Shown piece by piece: positions 49,492 to 60,859 of a DNA stretch of 64,000 nucleotides; the first letter of the stretch is position 1, and each line of letters starts with the position of its first letter. This stretch comes from Spinellus fusiger (lineage: Eukaryota; Mucoromycota; Mucoromycetes; Mucorales; Phycomycetaceae), in assembly GCA_025094145.1 (NCBI GenBank), contig JALLLS010000003.1, positions 1-64,000 of the forward strand, written 5' to 3'. The notes under the pieces are model-generated. The model made no database searches. It was not told the DNA's origin and saw nothing but the letters and a program-made list of their open reading frames with translations. A program made the translations under genes and the position numbers.

Positions 49492-52096
49492 TTATGTCTC
49501 CAGCCAAGAGCGCTGGCTTATTTTGAACAATCTATCTTATAAGATCTCCCTGGCACAAAATAAGGGGAAGGGAATGAAAGTAATCTACGCTTGATACCAC
49601 ACATGCACATCTGCATACACATAAATATCCGTATCCACATCCACATGTCCAAGATGTGTGCATACATACATACATACATACATAAACACATAAACACATG
49701 GATGTAGACCCCTCTTTCCCAAAGATGAGAAGGTTTTCTTTTTAATAGAAATATACATGTTATTCTTCTTTCTACTCAACCCCATCTCTTTATTGTGTGT
49801 TTTACCTTTCATCTTTTCATGGTAGAGGCAAGGTCAAAAGTGGTAGATAAGATCTTTTGTAAACACGACAAACTGCCTAATAGATTGGCACTGTAAACAT
49901 GTTTGTGAGTGGTACAAAAAGGAAGGAAAGTCTATAAAGATAGATGGAGAATCGTTCATTTACTCTAGCCTCTCCGTACTTCATCTACTGTCATGGCTTT
50001 GTTATAGAATAGGGTTTTTTATTTTATTTTATTTTTTAAAATAAATAAATAAAAATGAAAAAGAATTGATATAGAACTATAAGCTTCTATTCTGCTGGCA
50101 ATTCAGTAGAGGGTAACCATTGCTCAATGCCCTTAGCAGTGGCTTCAATGCTAATGGTCACTTGCATCGGACTCTTTTATTGAATTGTTCGCTCCACACA
50201 CACTAGGAGATTTCTTTCTAACTTGTCACATTACTATTAATACTCGTCCCAGTGTCGGTAATCTATCTATTGTCTTATCTGTAGCTAAAAATACACGAAA
50301 TATCTTTTAGAATTGTAATCTATCTAAGCTATTTTCAATATAGCATATTCTTCATCTTACAAAGCACACTTGAGATAGTAGCTCAAGCCCAATCCTACCT
50401 ATGAACTGGTATAGGAAAAAGAAAAATGTGTAGACTCCTCCCTCCATTACATAGTAAATGTCAATGGAATAACTCTTTTATGTCTTGTTCACTCACCCTC
50501 GTTGGACTGTCTAAAGAAGCAAATGTTGCTTAAGAGGGATTTACATAGAGCACTACAGATATTGAAATCGTTGTCCCTATATCCAATTTTTGTACTCCTA
50601 ACTTATCTCGCTCCGTCATCGTACCTATAATCATAAAATATTTCCGTTTTTGTGGCTCAACTCTCCACCCGAGAAATTATAGACTATAGAAGGGAATATT
50701 GCTGACCTGGATTCAGAATACTTTAATGATTAGCTGGAATGACCTTTTCACTATTTAAATGAACAAATTGAAGCTTTCTATAGCCTAATTGGACGAGAAT
50801 TAAGTGTCTGCATTATTTCTATTGATTTCACAGGATTTAATGATACACAAATGCTAAGTATAAATGTATGTAGTAGACAAGGTACAGTCACTAATACTTT
50901 TGGCACTATAGGGGTATTAGTGAATTTTTGTAGTGGGTTACAAGTACTTTCTCTTGACAGTTTCTTTTGTTCTAGAAAGCTGTAAATGTAAATGTTTATT
51001 TTATATTCTTTACGCTTGTAAATATAGTCAAAGGCATTAGCTTTTATATATATAAATATAAAGAATGAATATAAATAAATTAAAAATAGAGCACATATCT
51101 TTTTATTAATATTAAAGATTAATAATGTTTTATTATTGTTGATTCAATGAAAAGATTGAGTATAAGAAACCCACTTAATTTGACTTTTTATAATAAAAAT
51201 GACAAGTCGAATTCACGGCTGAGACTGAGGCGAAATATATCACTATGGAAATTAGCTTTGTCTTGTTTATCCCCTCAAACACTCAAGGATATAGATTGAA
51301 ATATATATATAAGCTAAGAATATTATACTCAACTAAAGTCATGTGCTATTACAGGATAGATAATAGAAATAAGTGAAAGATATAGACACTATCTACAGCC
51401 TATATGGGTGTTATAAGGTTATCTATTCTCATTCATTGAATAGCCTCCTTAACATATATTTATAAAGAGAACAAAGAGTATAATAATATTCACAGCATTT
51501 ACTATTCTCTTCTTAATAGAAAGACTATAGCTTTTGTTATAGTAATACAGTATATTTAATGAAAGGAAATCTTATTAATTTTATAGATTCACGTGAAAAT
51601 AGTAACTAAAGTGCATAGCAATTAATAAATACCTTCCCAACAAACAAACAAACAAACAAACAAGAAATTAGTCCCTGTATTCGGTGGAGTATTTTTTCCT
51701 ATTCAATATATAAAGAAGAATGCCATTATTTTTATTATGTCCTCAGAATATTAGTATTATTATTAGTATCAATTATAATAAATTACATTGGCAAGAATCA
51801 CATATTAATCACTTTATTCATAAACAATCTATTTTCGTAAATTACACATTTTGTTTTTTGCCATTCTATAAAAAGAAGGATTATTCAATAGATATCTTCA
51901 ATAAAGCAACATGTGTATATGTAGCTTTAGCTCTATTTAGGGTAAAGATGTTACTAACGCTGTGAGAGTGCATCAAAAAATGTTCAAGGGTTTCTCTGAC
52001 CCTTGAGTGTATATACTCTCACTATTTTTTTTTTTAAAAAAAAAGGAAAATAATCTTCTATTGATAAAGATCACCATTTATTGATCTTCCAATACT
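49492..52096. other. AT-rich gene desert with short tandem repeats
   Basis: No supported gene in 2.6 kb. There is an ATAC array at 49663-49684, an A/T palindromic tract at 50013-50062, a CAAA array at 51640-51663 and T11A9 at 52025-52044. A frame at 51720-51965 is open for 81 codons but matches nothing I know. Confidence 0.5.
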
Positions 52097-52600
52097 TTTA
52101 TAGTCTCTACTCAGTGAGGCTAGAGTATTCAATGTACGACACATACAAATAATAAACTTTGTGCTTATAGTGAGCTCGTGTATGATAGTTGAGCTAGCTA
52201 CAATGGCTGAGGAAGAGTACATCAAGAAAATAAATGGTTACTATTCTTTTCATTTCTAGAAGAAATAGAATGACTTTCTTGGTAAAACTAGAATGATCCA
52301 AGATGTAATATATTTTCTCAAATTGAGGGGTGTTTCTTTTTCTATCTCTTTAGTTAGTCATTGTGAGTAAATAGCTACTGTTGATTTTTATTATAGAAGT
52401 TTCATCTTATTGTGCTCGTGCATCAGTATCAATGAATTTCTAAGGCACATGCCATGATGCACAGGGCTTCCAGAAATGTGGATCTTTCAGCCATTGTAGC
52501 TAGCTCAACTATCATACACGAGTTCACTATAAGCACAAAGTTTATTATTTGTATGTGTCGTACATTGAATACTCTAGCCTCACTGAGTAGAGACTATAAA
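52097..52600. repeat. 114-bp near-perfect inverted repeat (hairpin locus)
   Basis: The arm at 52097-52210 is repeated in reverse complement at 52487-52600 with one mismatch (GAGCTC against GAACTC). The 276-bp loop lies at 52211-52486. The right arm runs into the 5' end of a decayed Tc1 transposase (reading SRDYK, then AAIIRLNKSG just outside the arm), so the left arm looks like an inverted copy of that 5' end. A transcript across it would fold into a long double-stranded hairpin. Confidence 0.95.
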
Positions 52601-53200
52601 GCTGCCATCATAAGACTGAATAAAAGTGGCACTGAAATGTAGAAAGAAAAAAGCTTTGTAAAAAGAATACTAGAAATAACTGAGAAACTAACAAATATAT
52701 TGTAATTAGTTTGTATTTATACCTTCTTAAAAAGGAGTTGGCTCTTAATAAGAGGTTTGATGCGGTGAACGACATGCTATGGGGCAGTGATGAGTGTAGG
52801 CACATAGTCAAAAGCAAGATCGACTTTGATAGCTACATTTATGTCATGATGAAAAAATAGTACACCAAGTTCTGCTGTTTCTCTTGTCTAAACCATAAAG
52901 TTAGCTGCCAACTTGAGAAGGACAATGCTAAGGCATAAAAAAGAATACAAAAAAAAAGACAATGAGAAGCAGAAAACAATGTAAACATTTTGTCCAACAG
53001 GCCTCCCTATAACTTGGATCTCAACTCAACTGAGAATCTTTTGGTTCAAATAAAGACCATCGACAATAACAGAGTGATCCACACCTGTAAGAGACGGTTG
53101 GAGGCCACCTTGGAGTTGAAATGCGTAAGCTTATTCAAAGACTTCATCCTTATTTCTATTACCAGTACAGATTGAGAACAACAGATAGCCATTGATGTCA
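52454..53200 (+). pseudogene. Decayed Tc1/mariner transposase next to the hairpin
   Basis: Plus-strand pieces in several frames keep the order of a Tc1 transposase. There is a helix-turn-helix start SRDYKAAIIRLNKSG (52590-52635), a first-Asp block LWGSDECRH near 52780, and a second-Asp block LEKDNAKA near 52915. A last block PPYNLDLNSTENLLVQIK (53005-53050) keeps the Glu. Stops and frame changes make it inactive. Its start overlaps the right arm of the inverted repeat. Confidence 0.7.
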
Positions 53201-53619
53201 AGGTTAAGCATATTAAATATTTAGTAATTTAATAAAAACTTGTCATTGCTATAAAATATACTTTTCTCTATGCATTGAACATTTGAAGATTGTCTTATAA
53301 AGCCAAAGTTACTGTTATGCAAATTGCATAAAAATGAGAAAAACCACACAGTATTGGAAGTATTTCATTACCTTCTACACATCACTTATTAATTCATATA
53401 CAAAAAGATACTCAAAGTAGATTAATAAGATGGCAATAGAATTACATGTCGTTAAAGACGTCTTTTATTTTATTTTGACTATGTGCAGATGTTGAGATCA
53501 TTAAGTTATTTTCTAGCAAGTAGAATAACTGCCTTGTGTTGTTACTTTTTTCTCATACATAAAAAGAGAGGTTGATGTTGAAGCTTGTAAGAGGGGAGGG
53601 GATGAATAGATTAAAATAC
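53201..53619. other. 3' flank of methionine synthase
   Basis: About 400 bp between the Tc1 relic and the stop codon of the minus-strand methionine synthase; AT-rich, no gene. The transcript end of methionine synthase should lie in its upper half. Confidence 0.5.
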
Positions 53620-55938
53620 TTAGGCCTGAGCCTTCTGAGCACGGTAGTATTTGGCCACTTCCACCAAGTTGGTAAGAGCGGCTTCCACCTCGGGCCATCC
53701 ACGGGATTTGAGACCACAGTCAGGGTTAGCCCACAAGAGATGTTCAGGCAAGTACTTGAGCATATCACCAAAGCGAGTCTTCATCTCTTCAAAGGAAGGC
53801 ACACGAGGAGAGTGGATATCATAGAGACCAGGGCCAATTTCGTTGGTGTACTGCTTGGTATCAAAGATCTTCAACAGCTTCTCATCTGACTTGGAGTTCT
53901 CAATGGTAATCACATCAGCATCAAGAGCAGCAATGGCATCAAAGATATCGTTAAAGTCAGAGTAGCACATGTGGGTGTGGATCTGGGTCTCATCACGAAC
54001 ACCAGCAGTAGAGAGACGGAAACAGCCAACAGACCAGTCAAGGTAGTTGTCCCAGTCAGCACGACGGATGGGAAGACCCTCACGAATAGCAGGCTCATCC
54101 ACTTGAATGCAGGGAATACCAGCAGCCTCAAGATCCACGACTTCATCACGGAGCGCAAGACCAATTTGTGCACACAGCTCGTTGGCAGGAATATCATCAC
54201 GGACAAACGACCACTTCATCATTGTCACAGGGCCAGTCAACATACCCTTCATGGGCTTCTTGGTCAAGGACTGGGCATAGACAATCTCATCTACTGTCAT
54301 GGCCTGGCGACGGCTCACATCACCAAAGATCACAGGAGGCTTTACGCAGCGAGAACCATAGGACACGACCCAGCCGTTCTCAGTGAAATCATAACCATGC
54401 AAAAGATGACCAAAGTGCTCCACCATGTCGTTACGCTCAGGCTCACCGTGCACCAACACATCCAAGCCCACCTTCTCCTGGAACTCCACCACCTTTTTCA
54501 TCTCAGCCTTGATAAAGACATCATAGTCGGCCTGAGACAACTCTCCCTTGGTGTACTTCTGACGGGCCACACGGATGTCTTTGGTCTGGGGGAAGGAGCC
54601 AATGGTGGTGGTAGGGAAGAGAGGCAAGTTGAGCTTCTTGACCTGGGCTTCACGACGCACAGCAAAGGGAGAGGGACGCTTCCATGCCTCGGTAGGGATC
54701 TTGGCCACACGCTCACGGACCACAGGGTTCTTGGTCTGAGGAGAGGTGCGGCGGCTCTCAATGGCAGCAGCATTGGCTTCCAGGGTGCTCTTGACGGCAT
54801 CACGGCCTTCGTTCAGGGCCCTGGCAATGGTCACGACCTCGGAACACTTCTCAGCAGCATAAGACAACCAGCTGAACAACTCGGGGTTCTTGGCCTCAAT
54901 CTTCTTTTCAAAGGAGGTGGAGAAGGGAGCATGGGCCAAGGAACAGGAGGGAGCAATAAAGACGCGGTCAGAACCAAGGGCCTTGACAGCCTTGTCAGCC
55001 AAGGCAATGGAGGCATCGAGGTTGTTGATCCAGATGTTGCGGCCATCGACAAGACCCAAGGAGAGTGTCTGGTGTTCCTTCAACAAGGGCAAGATGGCGT
55101 CGAGTTCCTCAGGAGCACGGACAAGATCAAGGTGGATGGCATCCACATGGTCCTTGATGGCATAGATGTTGTTCTCGACACGACCAAAGTAGGCAGCTAC
55201 CAACACCTTGAGGTTGGTCTGGGACTGGATAGTCTTGTAGGCCTTCTCAAGAGCAAGCTTGACATTGGCATCCAAGTCAAAGATCAGGACAGGCTCGTCC
55301 AACTGAACCCAGTCAGCACCAGCAGCCTCCAATTGCTTCAACAGCTCAATGTAAAGAGGAAGGACCTTGGGGAGAAGAGAGAGGGTGTCAAAGGCATCGA
55401 CACTCTTGGCAGCCTTGCCCAGGTGCAGGAAACTCACAGGACCCACAATGACGGGGCGGGTGTGGATACCAAGTGCCTTGGCAGCATTGAACTGTTCGAG
55501 AGCACGGGGTTCTTGAAGAGTGAACTTTTGGTCCACCTCGAATTCAGGGACAATGAAGTGGTAGTTGGTATCGAACCACTTCTTCATCTCCATGGCAGGG
55601 ACATCCACCTTCTCAGTGGTGGCAGTGGCAGGACGCTGGAGACCACGACCCATGGCAAAGAACTGCTCAATGGGGCTCTTGATGTGCTGGTAGCGCTGGG
55701 GAATAGCACCAAACTGCTGGGCAGTATCAAGGACACGGTCATAGAGGGTGTATTCACCAGAGGGAATGTGTTCAATGCCCTTCTCTTGCTGCAATTGCCA
55801 GTGAGAAGCCTGGATCTTTGCATAGCCTGTACGGAGCTCCTCCTCAGAGATCTTGCTGGACCAGAAGGACTCGACAAGCTTCTTCAATTCACGCTTGGCG
55901 CCGACATAAGGGAAACCGATGTTAGTTGCTTTGACCAT
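53620..55938 (-). CDS. MET6: Cobalamin-independent methionine synthase
   Basis: This zinc enzyme transfers a methyl group from methyltetrahydrofolate (polyglutamate) to homocysteine, making methionine in the cytosol. One intron-free frame of 772 residues, normal for fungal Met6, starts MVKATNIGFPYVGAKRELKK. The C-terminal catalytic half has FPTTTIGSFPQTKDIRVAR, GEPERNDMVEHFG, the zinc ligands in HMCYSDF (His and Cys near residue 657) and PDCGLKSRGW (Cys near 740). The gene is much richer in G+C than its surroundings and uses a narrow set of codons, a sign of strong expression. That bias leaves a 666-codon antisense frame open. Confidence 0.97.
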   Translation of the reverse strand: MVKATNIGFPYVGAKRELKKLVESFWSSKISEEELRTGYAKIQASHWQLQQEKGIEHIPSGEYTLYDRVLDTAQQFGAIPQRYQHIKSPIEQFFAMGRGLQRPATATTEKVDVPAMEMKKWFDTNYHFIVPEFEVDQKFTLQEPRALEQFNAAKALGIHTRPVIVGPVSFLHLGKAAKSVDAFDTLSLLPKVLPLYIELLKQLEAAGADWVQLDEPVLIFDLDANVKLALEKAYKTIQSQTNLKVLVAAYFGRVENNIYAIKDHVDAIHLDLVRAPEELDAILPLLKEHQTLSLGLVDGRNIWINNLDASIALADKAVKALGSDRVFIAPSCSLAHAPFSTSFEKKIEAKNPELFSWLSYAAEKCSEVVTIARALNEGRDAVKSTLEANAAAIESRRTSPQTKNPVVRERVAKIPTEAWKRPSPFAVRREAQVKKLNLPLFPTTTIGSFPQTKDIRVARQKYTKGELSQADYDVFIKAEMKKVVEFQEKVGLDVLVHGEPERNDMVEHFGHLLHGYDFTENGWVVSYGSRCVKPPVIFGDVSRRQAMTVDEIVYAQSLTKKPMKGMLTGPVTMMKWSFVRDDIPANELCAQIGLALRDEVVDLEAAGIPCIQVDEPAIREGLPIRRADWDNYLDWSVGCFRLSTAGVRDETQIHTHMCYSDFNDIFDAIAALDADVITIENSKSDEKLLKIFDTKQYTNEIGPGLYDIHSPRVPSFEEMKTRFGDMLKYLPEHLLWANPDCGLKSRGWPEVEAALTNLVEVAKYYRAQKAQA

Positions 55939-58087
55939 TGTGTAGAGAGTTGGATAAATGTGATACTGTGAGATAAGTATGGACCGCTTTTATAGTGTCT
56001 TGATCTCTGCTATGCAAGATTAAAATGCAGATCCATCCATCTATAAGGTAGATGAGATGGGTTGGGTATCTGACCAATCACAGGGATCCATCATAGGGAT
56101 CTCTCACTGTTCAGAGAGATCGACTGGCTTCAAACATCACCAGTCAAGCCTATTGAAAAGGCCCATGTCCTTTTTTGGAGTTAGCCAATATGGTCGTGCA
56201 ATTCTCTACACACCAGGAGATTTTTCTGGCTTTTAGGCGGGGATATCTCCTTCCTTTTACGTCTAAAAATGTCTTGCCTTTTATGGAACTATATTTAAAA
56301 TCAAAAGGTTTGCGGATATCCAAATATTAGTTTCTTTTTGTGGATAACTCAATATCAAATTGTATTATCAATAGAATATATTGTTTATGAATAAAATTGT
56401 TTATTGTAATAGTATAGCTAATACTATAGTATGACTATAGCTACTGCCCAAGTGCATTCCCTCATAGCAATAGAATATATACCCTAAAAGCCTTGTGTTT
56501 TATCTTTTTAATATAGATATTTATGCTTGGGAATATACTCTAGAGACCCTAGAAAGTATAGAAGACTACTTAAGACTGACTTGAAAGGAGTCTTTACTCA
56601 CCCAATAACAATACAATAGGTGTCTTGTGGAATACAATGAGCTCAACCCCAGATAAAGACACTGCTTACCTTTTTATCACTAGAATAGTCCTTGGTAGTG
56701 TCTATCACCTCCTTCTATTGTTTCTCTTTGTTAATAATGGCACATTACCTTGCTCAGTTATGCTCATCTTGACGAGTACTTGGGTGTTAAGTTGTATGTG
56801 CAGTGTGGGAAATAACAAAAGGACGGGATTATCAAAACAAATAATAATCTTTCTTTCTCTATTCTGGTAATGTATACACTAGTCTCCACTCATAAAATTC
56901 ACGTCAAAATTCACTAGTCAAACAATTCACACTCTATTTGTCTTAGGTCTAAAGGACAGTATTAGAAACAATACCCTGTTATCATTAAGCACCACCGTTA
57001 ATACTAGTTACAATGAGACAGTTGAGATGATTATAGATATTGAGTCAATAAATAAATACACTGTTCTTAATATAAGTAAGTTTAGTTCTATTTTATGGAC
57101 AATGATCACTAGAGTTAATTCAGTGTGTTCTATAATAAATATTTTCTTAAGCAGTGCTATACTGCAAATACTGTGGGCTTATGGATAACACATTATGTTA
57201 AACAATAAATGCAGTGACTGAGTTGTAATTTTGGGGTGATTCTTGTTCTATTTCTTGTCTTTACAGCTAATTCTATACTTTATAATTGCAAAGTCAATCG
57301 TCACTGCTTAAACAGGCAAGTAGAGTTTAAAATGGCTCATTTCCACAGTGAAAAATCATTTTTAAACACATTAGCCAATCATAAGAATATTGCAATTTTA
57401 TTCTCAGTATATTTCTTTTTATATCCCAAAAATCTGCTGGTGTGTAGATGGTAACAAATAAGTCTTCTTAATTTGGTAACACACTGAGCACATTTAAAGA
57501 TGTTATCATATTTATAAAGATACATTCTACTGATCTATTGAAACTGTTAAGCACTCATTCTTCTTTTGTTTATGTAGACAGCTCATTCTCTGGCTTATCC
57601 GTTCATTATGAATATTTTTAAAATAAAATATAAAAAACGGCACAGATTGACATTTAACGCGGTATTTCTAGAAGTGTCAGAGAAGAATGGTGCTTACAAG
57701 AATACCATTTATATCCACACACACATAAATGTGCATACTTCTTTTAGGGCACAAGTAGATTCTTTCTAAACAGAAGATAAATAGATCTTATAGTGGTGAT
57801 ATCTACCAGTGATAATGATGGTATGGCACGTAATACACAGAAAGGCCAATTAAACATCATAGATCAAATTGAGTGTCAGAATTATCCTTTTATGATATCT
57901 ACTATCTTGATGCATGGTTTTGAGAGATTTGAGCCATCTCTTTACTGTTACACTTCTATTGTACTGATATTCAATAATAATCAGCCTATAGTATTCATCA
58001 TGAAAGTAGCCTTTTGTTAAGGATAGATATACTCTGTAGTGTAGTCTTTCCTGTCACCCCAAATCCTCCAACTGTCTCTCTTTTCAG
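55939..58087. other. Methionine synthase promoter and AT-rich desert
   Basis: The first 250 bp contain pairs of short repeats (GGGATC, near 56084-56102) and presumably the methionine synthase promoter. From 56280 on the DNA is AT-rich. Frames at 56625-56870, 57236-57454 and 57793-58020 are open for 70-80 codons without recognisable features. Confidence 0.5.
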
Positions 58088-58223
58088 CTGTGTTATGCTC
58101 GCTATCTGGAGATATCACTGGGCCTTTATTTTCGACACCACTCCTTTTAACCCTGTCCATGTTTTGACGACAACGGATCGCCTGGTCTCCAAACTGCAAG
58201 CCGAGTTGGACTTGGAAAACTAA
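58088..58223 (+). pseudogene. Orphan 3'-exon-like fragment
   Basis: A pyrimidine-rich acceptor (CTCTCTTTTCAG) is followed by a 44-codon frame of ordinary protein composition (CVMLAIWRYHWAFIFDTTPF at its start, ending QAELDLEN and TAA). It looks like the last exon of a gene, but I find no matching exons upstream in the AT-rich DNA. The family is not recognised. The Tc1 copy begins 47 bp downstream. It may be a relic of a disrupted gene, or a real last exon of an undetected gene. Confidence 0.4.
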
Positions 58224-58269
58224 GTTTAATTATAAAACACAAAACACCCCAAAAAACAACTAAAGAATA

Positions 58270-59612
58270 CAGTCACAACATTAGAAAGTATACGACTCTC
58301 TAATTTATACATTTTTAAACATGATTCTTCTTCTTTTTACCACAGAATCATACTCCATTAAGCAATCTCAAATGTCAAACGCATAATCCTCAACTAGAAA
58401 CTCAAGAGTTTATAATAAGATTAAAGAAATAGAGTAATGGGGTGTTTATTGGCTTGAAAGAGAAAAATACTCCATGGGTGCCATTCCAAAGGTCGTTGGC
58501 ATTAGCAAGTCCACTGTCCAGAATATTATTAGTAGAATCATGACTAATGGTACACCTCTACCAAGACCTAGTTCTGGTGCACCAAAAAATTAAATGAGAG
58601 AGACCTTAGACAACCTGAAGCTATTCTAAGAGGCAGCCCATTGGCCTCCTATAACTACATAAAATTGGAACTTAAGGCACATCAGATAATCATCTGTAGA
58701 GCAACATTCATCAGATATATACATCAGATTGGGTTTGGTTCCTACTTCGCAGCACACAAGCCAAGGTTGTCTGAAGAAATCATGAAGAAAAGGCTTCGTT
58801 GGGCAAAGGAACGGGTCAATTGGACTCCTGAGGACTGGAGACGCGTCGTATGGTCTGATGAGTCACAGTTTGAAGTAGAGGGTTACCAGGGAGGAGCCAG
58901 AGTGATTCGAAAGATCGGAGAGAAGTATAAGGCTGCTCATAGTGTAACTACAACCAAAATGAGGGGAAAGGCAGCATGATGATCTGGAGCTGCTTCTGAT
59001 CTGGTGGATTTAGGCTTTTGGTCTTTGTTAATGGCACTGTAAATCAGGACACATACGTCAAAATTTCGGCAGAAAACTTTCTGCCGTGGTTCATTGAATT
59101 GAATGAGAAGGAGGATAAGGACTTCATATTCCAAGAAGATGGGGCTAGCTACCATACAGGTGGCTATACAACATGGTGGAAAAACACACATCAAATCAGG
59201 CGCTTTGATTACTGGCCTGCCCAAAGTCCTGATCTCAACCCCATCGAACATCTCTGGAGCTGTCTTGATAAGCTTATTGATAACAAGAGAGCCGGTATCA
59301 AAAATATCGATGAGCTCAAGACAGCTTTAGAAGAAGCTTGGAGAAATATCCACGTTGATCTTGCCGAACGTTTAGTTGGCTCAATGAAGGATCGCTGCCA
59401 GGCAGTTATTGATGCCAAAGGTGGCCCAACAAAATATTAAATAAAAGCTTTTTTATATATATATTACTATAGACAATATGTTAAACTAACTTTGTGTTGA
59501 ATTTGAAGTCATTAGATGTGTTTTGAGGTCGTAACATTTATATCCGTAAAGCATGCTTTTTTTCAGGATTTCAAAAAATGAAAATCGTAGCCTTTCTAAT
59601 GTTGTGTGACTA
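58270..59612 (+). mobile_element. Tc1/mariner element, copy 2 (defective)
   Basis: The element is 1,343 bp and is flanked by TA on both sides (58268-58269 and 59613-59614), the Tc1/mariner target duplication. Its inverted repeats start (C/T)AGTCACA and CATTAGAAAG is found within both; they match over about 25 of 28 bases. It is the same family as 2113-3386, in opposite orientation and with the full-length middle part. It sits in a desert and interrupts no visible gene. Confidence 0.92.
58470..59440 (+). pseudogene. Tc1-type transposase with DD35E-like spacing, frame-broken
   Basis: Pieces in order: helix-turn-helix IPKVVGISKSTVQNIISRI; a stop after AAA AAT (58587-58595); then, one base back, LNERDLRQPEAILRGSPLAS running into 58641-58979 with VVWSDESQFEV (first Asp). 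A one-base insertion near 58960 and a TGA at about 59000 follow. Last comes the frame 59018-59440 with FQEDGASYHTGG (second Asp) and SPDLNPIEHLW (Glu). The last two acidic residues are 35 residues apart, one more than usual for Tc1 (DD34E). All three acidic residues are intact, unlike in the other copy, but the frame is not continuous. Confidence 0.85.
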
Positions 59613-60859
59613 TATAGTGAGCTCACAGTAAAAACGAGTACCGCTCCTTTACAAAAAAAACTATGTAATGTAGTTTAATACTCTATAAAATAGACTATAA
59701 ATCACGGGAATAGATTATGTTCTAAAGGATCTGCTGTTATAAAGTGTGTTTTATAGACTGAATAAGAATATGGAACCGAGAAATACGTTCTATTGTCTAT
59801 AACTAGTGTACCTTTTCATTTGAAGAAGAAAACAACAGAATGTTCAAATATAACTTATCTATTATCATGCTATTATCTTTAATCTCCTATGTATTGTATT
59901 GTATTTTATATTTCTTTATCAAAAGACCTCTGTGTTAAATCATAGACTGGTTAGATAGGATACATTCTAGTTTATCCTACGAATCTTATGCAATGATAAC
60001 CAAAACTCACCAAAATAATATAGGTAAGTTTAGTTCAAGAAGAATGAACATTGTTCTCTAGAGTTAAATCACAGAGAGTCTTCAAACCCTGAATATCTAT
60101 TCTCGGTATTGTTTCTCCCATTCACAACTAAAGATAGTGTTTTAAATAGCTAAGATCTTTCTCTTTCTCTCCAAACATCATTATATTCATAAGAACGATT
60201 TGTAGACATCTTCTTCCAAGGCACAACCAATACAAGAAAATTCACCTAACAGTGTTTTCTTCTAAAACGCATAGACAGTCATCTTTTATCAAGGAAACCT
60301 AAGAGACAGAGTATTCCCATACTTATGGTGTTTTCACTTTGAAGTCAAACAAAGTAAAAAAAAAAATCAAACAAATAGTTGATCAATTTGAACTATTTTT
60401 ACTGTATCTAAGCAACACTTTCATTAGTGTGTGTTATAACCATCTCTTTCTTTCTTTTTCTTTTTATGTCTATATTAAATATTAGTAAAACGCTATAATA
60501 TCATAAGTATAACCTATTGTGTTATATTTATCTAACCTTATCTATGCAGAGATTACAATAGAAATTCAACAATAGACAGACTACGATAGACAAAGTTATA
60601 AAAATAAAGGTAGCTTATTTGTACGTTCAATGGATAGAAATTAATAACACACATTTAGAAAGTAATCCATAGTGGATTATATGTTGAATATGAATGATTA
60701 AAAACAAAAGAAAGATGACTTTATGAACAATCCATCAGTAACTTAGCAAATAATGTCCAATACTTTATAACATAAGTATCAATACAACAAGAATATACTT
60801 GACATCACCATCTCCATCTAGCAATAGATCTACCAGTGTATTCATTGGGGTATCCTGCC
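59613..60859. other. AT-rich intergenic DNA, nothing recognised
   Basis: About 1.2 kb with no open frame of note, no inverted repeats and no recognisable repeat family, apart from homopolymer A tracts (for example 60356-60366). Confidence 0.5.

Noticed and set aside
53971..55971. A 666-codon plus-strand open frame opposite methionine synthase
   Set aside because: It is the antisense shadow of a gene with strong C/G-ending codon bias, which removes stop codons on the other strand. Its product resembles nothing and is rich in Leu, Gly, His and Gln as expected from such a shadow.
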